A stretch of 64,000 nucleotides of DNA from Acinetobacter variabilis (GTDB taxonomy: Bacteria > Pseudomonadota > Gammaproteobacteria > Pseudomonadales > Moraxellaceae). Made by a program: the position numbers and the translations under genes. This document shows, piece after piece, positions 57,772 through 64,000 of the stretch. Position 1 is the first letter of the stretch. The number at the start of each line of letters is the position of its first letter. The DNA is taken from positions 1,523,186 to 1,587,185 of the forward strand of contig NZ_KB850113.1 in assembly GCF_000369625.1 (NCBI RefSeq). Direction: 5' to 3'. The notes under the pieces were generated by a model that saw only the letters and a list, made by a program, of their open reading frames with translations, was not told the origin of the DNA and made no database searches.

Positions 57772-58599
57772 ATGAACACTACTTATCAAGCTCCCCGTCG
57801 TTTAATCAAATCCGCAGAAGATATCGAAAAGATGCGTATCGCTGGACGACTGGCTGCAGAAGTGTTGGATATGATCAAACCGCATATCAAACCCGGCGTA
57901 ACAACACTGGAATTGGATACGATTTGTCATGACTATATTGTAAATGTGCAGAATGCCATTCCTGCATGTTTAGGTTATGGTGCAGCGCCTGGCCGCCCTG
58001 CTTTCCAGCATACAATCTGTACATCTGTAAACCATGTGGTCTGTCACGGGATCCCATCTGAAAACAAGATCCTGAAAAAAGGCGATATTTTAAATATTGA
58101 TGTCACTGTCATCAAAGATGGTTTCCATGGGGATACCAATATGATGTACATCGTGGGTGGTGAAACTTCAATTTTAGCAAACCGTCTATGTAAAGTCGCT
58201 CAAGAAGCTATGTATCGTGGTATGGCGGTAGTGAAACCAGGTGCAACGATTGGTGATATTGGTCATGCGATTCAAAAATATGTTGAATCTGAACGTTTTA
58301 GCGTTGTTCGTGAATATTGTGGCCACGGAATCGGCACAACTTTCCATGATGAACCGCAGGTGCTGCACTATGGTCAGCCAGATACCGGTATGGTGCTTGA
58401 AGAAGGCATGACTTTTACGATTGAACCAATGGTAAATGCTGGTGTTTGGCAAACCAAACTGCTGGGTGATAAATGGACTGTGGTCACTAAAGACCATAAA
58501 TTATCAGCTCAATATGAGCACACTCTTTTAGTAACAAAAAATGGCATTGAAGTGCTGACTGCTCGTCCTGAAGAAGATTTGTCACGTTTTAGTGCATAA
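57772..58599 (+). CDS. map: Methionine aminopeptidase, type I
   Basis: A 275-residue M24 peptidase that removes initiator Met. Metal ligands: Asp in NIDVTVIKDGFHGDTN (two), His in YCGHGIG, Glu in FTIEPMVN, and Glu in YEHTLLVT. Divergent from rpsB, 207 bp between starts; complete. Confidence 0.96.
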   Translation: MNTTYQAPRRLIKSAEDIEKMRIAGRLAAEVLDMIKPHIKPGVTTLELDTICHDYIVNVQNAIPACLGYGAAPGRPAFQHTICTSVNHVVCHGIPSENKILKKGDILNIDVTVIKDGFHGDTNMMYIVGGETSILANRLCKVAQEAMYRGMAVVKPGATIGDIGHAIQKYVESERFSVVREYCGHGIGTTFHDEPQVLHYGQPDTGMVLEEGMTFTIEPMVNAGVWQTKLLGDKWTVVTKDHKLSAQYEHTLLVTKNGIEVLTARPEEDLSRFSA

Positions 58600-58619
58600 T
58601 AACAACACTTCCTCATATA

Positions 58620-58647
58620 AATGGTCACTTTAAAGTGGCCATTTTTA
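58620..58647 (+). terminator. Terminator after map
   Basis: ATGGTCACTT-TAA-AGTGGCCAT, with one G-T pair, then TTTTT. Confidence 0.7.
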
Positions 58648-58852
58648 GTTTATATTTCCCCTATTATTCTCATTCTCAAAGCATATTCTTAGTTCCCGTC
58701 TATCTAAACTATCTATCGATGTTCAAGATAAGGTTGCACTGATTCAGCATTTTTTTCGTATATTTTTCCAAATTCTTTTGCCCAATGTGCACCATTTTAG
58801 GCTAAGATAATGTGCTTTTTATTTTTTAATCCCTATAAGAAGGAATACTGCC

Positions 58853-60088
58853 GTGGACGTACGTCTCTCTGATCGTGTGAATGCCATCAAACCGTCCCCT
58901 ACGCTTGCTGTGACAAACAAGGCTGCTGAACTGAAAGCTGCTGGTCACAACGTTATTGGTTTGGGCGCAGGTGAGCCAGATTTTGATACCCCTCAACACA
59001 TCAAAGATGCAGCAATTGCAGCAATTAACAACGGTTTCACCAAATACACCGCTGTTGATGGTACGCCAGGTCTTAAAAAAGCAATTATTGCTAAATTAAA
59101 ACGTGACAATAACCTTGATTATCAAGCGAACCAAATCCTGGTTTCTTGTGGTGGTAAACAGTCTTTCTTTAACTTGGCACTTGCTTTGTTAAACAAAGGT
59201 GATGAAGTGATCATCCCTGCTCCATTCTGGGTAAGCTATCCAGACATGGTGATCATTGCTGAAGGCACACCAGTAATCGTGAAATGTGGTGAAGAACAAC
59301 GTTTCAAAATTACTCCTGAGCAATTAGAAGCTGCGATCACTGACAAAACTCGTCTAGTGGTATTAAACAGTCCTTCTAACCCGACTGGCATGATCTACAC
59401 TAAAGCTGAATTAGAAGCTTTAGCAGCAGTACTGCGTAAATACCCAGAAGTATTCATCGCATCTGATGACATGTACGAACCAATCCGTTGGGAAGATGAA
59501 TTCTACAACATCGCAACTGTTGCGCCTGACCTTTACGACCGCACTATCGTATTAAACGGTGTGTCTAAAGCCTATGCAATGACAGGCTGGCGTATCGGCT
59601 ATGCAGCAGGTCCTGCTAAACTGATCGGTGCGATGAAAAAAATCCAGTCTCAATCAACTTCTAACCCAACTTCTATTTCACAAGTTGCTGCAGAAGCTGC
59701 ATTGAATGGTCCTCAAGACGTTCTTGTACCAATGGTTGAAGCGTTCAAACGTCGTCATGACCTAGTTGTGAATGGCTTGAATGACATTAAAGGTATTTCT
59801 TGTCTACCTGCTGATGGTGCATTCTATGCATACGCAAACATCAAACCATTGATTCGTGCGAAAGGTCTGAACTCTTGCACAGAATTCTCTGCTTGGTTAT
59901 TAGAAGAAACTGGCGTTGCAGTCGTTCCTGGCGATGCATTCGGTCTAGGTGGTTTCATGCGTATCTCTTACGCAACTGCTGACGAAGTATTAGTTGATGC
60001 ACTTGCACGTATCAAAAAAGCTGCTGATTCTATCGAAGGCGTTGATGAGGCGATTGCTTCGATCGAAGCTGAAAAAGCTGCGAAATAA
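58853..60088 (+). CDS. PLP-dependent aspartate aminotransferase family
   Basis: A 411-residue class I aminotransferase, GTG start after AAGGAATACTGCC. Schiff-base Lys lies in NGVSKAYAMTGWRIGYAAGP; NSPSNPTG and SDDMYEPIRWEDE are cofactor contacts, and FGLGGFMRISYA holds the Arg for the substrate carboxylate. It probably makes aspartate/glutamate, perhaps with prephenate activity. About 10 residues longer than typical at the C-terminus (SIEAEKAAK). Confidence 0.9.
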   Translation: MDVRLSDRVNAIKPSPTLAVTNKAAELKAAGHNVIGLGAGEPDFDTPQHIKDAAIAAINNGFTKYTAVDGTPGLKKAIIAKLKRDNNLDYQANQILVSCGGKQSFFNLALALLNKGDEVIIPAPFWVSYPDMVIIAEGTPVIVKCGEEQRFKITPEQLEAAITDKTRLVVLNSPSNPTGMIYTKAELEALAAVLRKYPEVFIASDDMYEPIRWEDEFYNIATVAPDLYDRTIVLNGVSKAYAMTGWRIGYAAGPAKLIGAMKKIQSQSTSNPTSISQVAAEAALNGPQDVLVPMVEAFKRRHDLVVNGLNDIKGISCLPADGAFYAYANIKPLIRAKGLNSCTEFSAWLLEETGVAVVPGDAFGLGGFMRISYATADEVLVDALARIKKAADSIEGVDEAIASIEAEKAAK

Positions 60089-60103
60089 TCTAATTGATTA
60101 GAT

Positions 60104-60134
60104 AAAAAAACCCGCGATCATCGCGGGTTTTTTT
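60104..60134. terminator. Bidirectional terminator between convergent genes
   Basis: CCCGCGA-TCA-TCGCGGG with A- and T-runs on each side; shared by the aminotransferase and MATE genes. Confidence 0.88.
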
Positions 60135-61470
60135 ATGCAGTTTGTAGATGCTTACGGTATTTAAGTGCCAAACAAAGCAAACACATCAATGCGGCAAAGG
60201 TATAGGAAATAGCCAGCATCCACCAGAAACCACTTATTCCCGAAACATCCAGATTGAGATTGAAGAGCGACACTGGATGATAAGCCAAATACCAGCCTCC
60301 GCCCAATCCACCTAATAGCAGTACACCACTAAAAATAAACATGGGGAAGATCACCACTTTCCAGCAGCGTAGCATATTGACGCTAATCACCAGAATCGCA
60401 TCAAAAATATGCATCCAGCACAATAAGAACATCAATGCCAGACTCACCGTAAGCACATCCGTATGATCACTAAATAGCGCCACAATCGGTTTCTGAAAAA
60501 TTGCGATCAAGACCGCCAGAACAACTGCGCTTGCAACCACCACACGTAACGCTTTAAAAGTTAAAGCCCAGGCAGATTGCACTTGATTTGCACCAATCCT
60601 AGTAGAGACCAGAATGCTAAAGGCAGAGCTCATCGAAAATGGCACCATAAACAGCAGGCCAGCCAAACCCCTCGCTACTTGATGCGCATTCACCATTATC
60701 TCCCCCAAAGGCAAGATCAATAATGCAATCGCACTAATTGTAAAGACATCAATAAATACGACAATTGCTGAGGGTAAGCCGATTCTTAAAATTTTTAGCA
60801 AAGTCTTAAAATGGAAAAATTGTCCCGACCAGTGCACACGCAACTGCTTTTCCAGAAATATCAGGTAATAGACCACTAATAGTGCCCATTGAACAGTCAG
60901 ATGAGCAATAAAAGCTCCCTCAACCCCATAGGCGGGCACATAACCCTGAATCCCAAAAATCAGGCAATAAGCCAAACTCACTTTGAATATCAGATAAAAA
61001 ATATTGGCATAGAATACACGCTTCGCCTGACCACAGGCTTGCGTTAAAATATATAAAATACGCACTAACAAATGTGCTGGAAGCGTCCAAGCCAGTAACC
61101 ATAAACAAGGTTGAATCAAAGCCTGTAATGCACTATCTGCTTTTAATAAATGCAGCAATGGATCCGCATGAGTCAATAACCATCCTGCAAAGACAGACAG
61201 GACACCGACAATAAGGATGCTCTGTTTCAGAATTTTTTGAATATCATCAAAAGCACGTCGCCCATATGCTTCAGCAAGTTCCTGCATCATACCCTGCAAG
61301 ATCCCCGTCCCCGAAACAAATAATAAAGAATAAATAGATAAACACACAGCCATAGCAGCCACATGTTGCGGTGAGTAATGAGACAGGAAAATCATGTCAA
61401 ATATTCCGGCCAACATTATGATGCTATTACTCAAAAAAATAGGCACCCAAAGATGCAAAAACTGTTTCAT
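60133..61470 (-). CDS. MATE-family efflux transporter
   Basis: A 445-residue membrane protein with about twelve helices in two homologous halves, starting HLWVPIFLSNSIIMLAGIFD, which fits the MatE N-terminal pattern; MFMVPFSMSSAFSILVSTRI marks the second half. It likely exports cationic drugs or metabolites with Na+ or H+. Substrate unknown. Confidence 0.85.
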   Translation of the reverse strand: MKQFLHLWVPIFLSNSIIMLAGIFDMIFLSHYSPQHVAAMAVCLSIYSLLFVSGTGILQGMMQELAEAYGRRAFDDIQKILKQSILIVGVLSVFAGWLLTHADPLLHLLKADSALQALIQPCLWLLAWTLPAHLLVRILYILTQACGQAKRVFYANIFYLIFKVSLAYCLIFGIQGYVPAYGVEGAFIAHLTVQWALLVVYYLIFLEKQLRVHWSGQFFHFKTLLKILRIGLPSAIVVFIDVFTISAIALLILPLGEIMVNAHQVARGLAGLLFMVPFSMSSAFSILVSTRIGANQVQSAWALTFKALRVVVASAVVLAVLIAIFQKPIVALFSDHTDVLTVSLALMFLLCWMHIFDAILVISVNMLRCWKVVIFPMFIFSGVLLLGGLGGGWYLAYHPVSLFNLNLDVSGISGFWWMLAISYTFAALMCLLCLALKYRKHLQTA

Positions 61471-61821
61471 TGCAAAATCACTCTATTCTTAATTTTTTTC
61501 TCGGGTTTTATTTTTAAACTGAATTATTTAAAACTGAGATATACAGTGGAAATCACATACAATCCTTGTGCCATAAATCTTTATATTTATTGATTTTTAT
61601 AAAAAAGTTCAGTCTCTATCTTCAGTTCGCTTATAGAAAATAATAATTTTTTAAGCTCAGAAATTATGAGTTTTTCATTCTAATGTTTAACAATTTAATA
61701 AAAAGAAAGAATGATCACAACATGAAAAGTAGAACGCTATTTGAAATACGAACCTGCTAATCACTATTTTCATCAGATAAAATCACCAGACTTGCTCTTC
61801 CTTTATCTGATTATATTTATT
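61471..61821. other. AT-rich intergenic stretch
   Basis: 351 bp between the MATE start and the GFA gene stop (the GFA gene is transcribed toward this gap). Only short frames and no clear hairpin with T-run; it should hold the promoter of the MATE gene. Confidence 0.4.
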
Positions 61822-62232
61822 TCAGGAATCAGGTTGCTGAAACATGGCAATGACCTCAGCTTCTGTCATTTTTTTGGTTTGATTGTTAAATGAATGAAAT
61901 GCTGGCTGATGATCTATATAAATTTCTAAATTGAAATCCAGATCCTCTGGCAGTTGCTCCAAAGTAAATACATTAATATTGGCAAAGGAATGATCTTTGG
62001 TCCGCCAGAAAATAAAAGTACCACAGGCATTGCAAAAACCACGCTCTGCCCATTCAGAAGTACTTGCAACAGATAAATGCTGCTGATCAATAAAGTGAAT
62101 ATTTTCTATATCAATCGACATGAGAGGCCCACTTGTGTGGCGGCGGCACATGGAACAATGACAGGCGGCCACTTCATAATTTCTAAGCTGAACTTCAAAT
62201 CGAGTCGCACCGCATAAACATCTCGCTTTCAT
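61822..62232 (-). CDS. GFA/CENP-V family zinc protein
   Basis: A 136-residue protein of the glutathione-dependent formaldehyde-activating fold. Zinc Cys: CLCG near residues 5-7, CHCSMCRRHTSG near 25-28, and CNACGTFIFWR near 68-71. Family roles vary and substrate is unknown here. Confidence 0.88.
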   Translation of the reverse strand: MKARCLCGATRFEVQLRNYEVAACHCSMCRRHTSGPLMSIDIENIHFIDQQHLSVASTSEWAERGFCNACGTFIFWRTKDHSFANINVFTLEQLPEDLDFNLEIYIDHQPAFHSFNNQTKKMTEAEVIAMFQQPDS

Positions 62233-62393
62233 GATTATTCTTCCTCGGTATTATTATTTTTAATCATTTTACCGGATTCATTATAAGTAAAAGGCTTTGT
62301 ACATTTCCTCATACAATTTTTTATTGCTGATCGAAGCACCATCTGCCTAAACTTGTCATTCAAATCCAGTATTTAAAATAATAAGGACAAGCT

Positions 62394-62837
62394 ATGGATC
62401 TCAAGAATCTTTCAGGTTTGCAGATTATGCAAGAGATGCTTAAGGGCAACCTACCTATGCCTTCTATGGCAACCACTATTCCCATGTCTGCAAGCGAAGT
62501 CGAACCGGGACACGTGACCTTTGTTGTAAAAGCAGATGAACGCCATCTGAATCCTATGGGAGGTATACATGGCGGTTTTGCTGCAACTGTTTTAGATACG
62601 GTAACAGGCTGCGCGATTCATACTTTACTTGAAGCCGGTGTCGGTTATGGCACAATTGATCTGAATGTAAAAATGTGCCGTCCAATTCCTCACAACCAAG
62701 AACTAAAAGCAATCGGAAAATCAATTAATCTCAGTAAAAATCTAGGCATTTCTGAGGGTCAAATTCTGGATGACGAAGGCCGTATTTATGCCCATGCCAC
62801 AGCAACCTGCATGATTTTTCGCAATTCCGACCATTAA
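62394..62837 (+). CDS. PaaI-type hotdog thioesterase
   Basis: A 147-residue protein with HLNPMGGIHGGFAATVLDTV, the hotdog helix with Asp as catalytic acid, then GYGTIDLNVKMCRPIP. It would hydrolyse acyl- or aryl-CoA. Stand-alone gene. Confidence 0.88.
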   Translation: MDLKNLSGLQIMQEMLKGNLPMPSMATTIPMSASEVEPGHVTFVVKADERHLNPMGGIHGGFAATVLDTVTGCAIHTLLEAGVGYGTIDLNVKMCRPIPHNQELKAIGKSINLSKNLGISEGQILDDEGRIYAHATATCMIFRNSDH

Positions 62838-62849
62838 CGTGTTTAAGGC

Positions 62850-63293
62850 TTAAAGTACGCCCCATTTCCCTTGCGGTGCTTTTACCAGTTTCGGCTGGGT
62901 CAATGCCCGATATTCGAAATAATGCTTAGAAACATTTGCTACACTCAGTACCTGAGTTTCTTTAGCAGAAGCTTGCCACACTTTAGACTGGTTCGATCCG
63001 GTCAGAAGATTACCAGCAAGCGCATAAATATAAAGATCTTTTTTCTGAGCTTCAGGCATGTTCAGAAAAATCTCAAAACTAAATTGGCGTTCTTTTTCGA
63101 CCAGCCACTTTTCTGCAAACCATAGTTGCAACAAGTCACCCAGATATAACTGTTTAGTCGCTAAGGGCCATAAACGGATTTCTGCACCAGCCACAGGGGT
63201 AAAGTATTGAGCAGAATCTTGAATAATTTCGAGATAATGATCTTGATAAAAAGACAGTTGAGAGAAAATTTGAGGGATAGTGAGCGTATTCAT
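62850..63293 (-). CDS. Unknown protein, 147 residues
   Basis: Read from the ATG at 63293, preceded by GGAGAAAGCGA. MNTLTIPQIFSQLSFYQDHY, then AGAEIRLWPLATKQLYLGDL, with mixed alpha/beta. No family recognised. A perfect 20-bp inverted repeat is 55 bases upstream. Confidence 0.6.
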   Translation of the reverse strand: MNTLTIPQIFSQLSFYQDHYLEIIQDSAQYFTPVAGAEIRLWPLATKQLYLGDLLQLWFAEKWLVEKERQFSFEIFLNMPEAQKKDLYIYALAGNLLTGSNQSKVWQASAKETQVLSVANVSKHYFEYRALTQPKLVKAPQGKWGVL

Positions 63294-63348
63294 TCGCTTT
63301 CTCCGGTTTAGCCATTTTTGTGCTGGCAAGTAGGTTTAAATCCACACT

Positions 63349-63368
63349 GTTTGACCATTTGGTCAAAC
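63349..63368. promoter_or_regulatory. Perfect operator-like palindrome
   Basis: GTTTGACCATTTGGTCAAAC has 8-bp perfect arms around a 4-bp centre, upstream of the 147-residue gene. The size and symmetry suit a TetR-type repressor. No such regulator gene is in the window nearby. Confidence 0.6.
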
Positions 63369-63490
63369 GACTTTATGTTTTCAATCTAGCAAGTGAAATT
63401 TGTTCTGACAAGCATTTTTTAAGAAATTAATGCAATCGTTTAAATTAAAATCAGATAAGCGCAATTTGTAATAAATATGACAGTTTTTGC

Positions 63491-63518
63491 TTGACCCTTG
63501 ATAAAATCTCTCTATAAT
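63491..63518 (+). promoter_or_regulatory. tRNA-Asn promoter
   Basis: TTGACC (63491-63496), 16-bp spacer, TATAAT (63513-63518), 11 bases before the tRNA. Confidence 0.82.
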
Positions 63519-63529
63519 CGCATTCAGAT

Positions 63530-63605
63530 TCTCCCATAGCTCAGTCGGTAGAGCGACGGACTGTTAATCCGCAGGTCCCTGGTTCGAGCCCAGGTGGGAG
63601 AGCCA
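63530..63605 (+). tRNA. tRNA-Asn (GTT)
   Basis: 76 nt with CCA encoded. TCTCCCA/TGGGAGA acceptor, GTT anticodon in CTGTTAA loop, and T-arm CCTGG-TTCGAGC-CCAGG. Intact. Confidence 0.96.
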
Positions 63606-63613
63606 AATTCAAG

Positions 63614-63643
63614 AAAGCCCGCAGCATTAAAGCGGGCTTTTTT
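63614..63643 (+). terminator. Terminator after tRNA-Asn
   Basis: GCCCGC-AGCATTAAA-GCGGGC, then TTTTTT. Confidence 0.85.
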
Positions 63644-63953
63644 ATTGCCTGAAATTTCATTTATAAAATGATTCGATTCTTCTTTTCTCTTATATATTCT
63701 TACTCTGCCCTTTTATTTACCTAGTTAGATTGGCTTATATTTTCATTTAATCAAATGTGTTTATACATACTTATTTTTAGTTAATAACAACGTTTACTAT
63801 CTTGCATGATGCTAATTTCTCCACTCTTACTGTAAGAAACATCAGATTAAATTTTATATCGCTTAGGCTATTTTAAATTCTTTTAATAAATAAGTTAGTT
63901 ACAGAGTAAGCGTCCGCTGAACACACCTTATGAATTCATCCTATAAGCCTTAA
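63644..63953. other. Gene-free stretch after tRNA-Asn
   Basis: 310 bp of AT-rich DNA with no ORF or obvious promoter. Confidence 0.4.
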
Positions 63954-63987
63954 TTTAGTCCCCACTTAAAAACAAGTGGGGACTAAA
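63954..63987. other. 14-bp perfect inverted repeat at window edge
   Basis: TTTAGTCCCCACTT and AAGTGGGGACTAAA are separated by AAAAAC. The stem is very stable. On the minus strand it may terminate a gene lying outside the window. Confidence 0.6.
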
Positions 63988-64000
63988 ATTTATGACTACA

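Noticed and set aside
1..64000. CRISPR array
   Set aside because: No regularly spaced direct repeats of 24-40 bp were seen; all repeats found are attachment sites, operators, terminators or coding repeats.

Overview
The window is about 64 kb of an Acinetobacter-type chromosome. It is AT-rich, and its housekeeping blocks (queF after a YadGH-type ABC exporter, rpsB-tsf divergent from map, an AspC-family aminotransferase, rlpA, mltB) fit that genus. A complete-looking siphovirus-type prophage of about 47.4 kb fills positions 1482-48856. Genus assignment is inference from gene content and composition; no database search was possible.

Left chromosomal flank (1-1481): an outer-membrane beta-barrel protein and a 57-residue acidic protein. 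Right flank (48857-64000): tRNA-Arg(CCG), the ABC exporter pair, queF, a hypothetical, mltB, rlpA, an Mpo1/DUF962 membrane protein, a DUF3465 protein, tsf, rpsB with its leader, map, the aminotransferase, a MATE exporter, a GFA/CENP-V protein, a PaaI-type thioesterase, a hypothetical gene with a palindromic operator candidate, and tRNA-Asn(GTT).

Prophage: a 16-bp direct repeat is attL (1482-1497) and attR (48841-48856). attR rebuilds the 3' end of tRNA-Arg(CCG), so the phage integrates in that tRNA. The tyrosine integrase lies just inside attL and a probable excisionase just inside attR, and a near-identical 21-bp tandem motif near each end looks like integrase arm sites. From 2760 to 39977 almost everything reads leftward. 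Read in transcription order it runs Cro, CII-like, Rha/antirepressor, DUF1376 and lambda-P-like replication proteins, small early genes, RusA, a Q-like antiterminator, tRNA-Arg(UCU), a small membrane protein, HicAB, a nuclease-like protein, a metallopeptidase, small and large terminase, DUF935 portal, head morphogenesis, protease/scaffold, decoration and lambda-E-type capsid proteins, DUF1320, connector/tail completion, tail tube, chaperone, tape measure, tail-tip proteins and lysis genes. Rightward from 40094 are a LexA-like CI repressor, a DUF3800 protein and accessory genes, then an operon (43594-48759) with a RecA-like ATPase, a DEDD exonuclease-DUF3820 fusion, many small genes and the excisionase.

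The most notable regions are: (1) a two-gene PIN-nuclease module (18257-19416) between the tail-tube and chaperone genes, with terminators on both sides and a perfect 17-bp palindrome upstream; its 238-residue partner is not a family I recognise; (2) a repressor-type operator-promoter at 43465-43506 that nearly duplicates the early leftward promoter and would place the recombination operon under CI/Cro control 3.5 kb from the immunity region; (3) an amidase endolysin with a holin-like two-helix membrane segment; (4) a late region cut by many intrinsic terminators around moron-like inserts, consistent with Q-type antitermination; (5) a four-copy ~26-residue repeat at the N-terminus of the tail hub-like protein.
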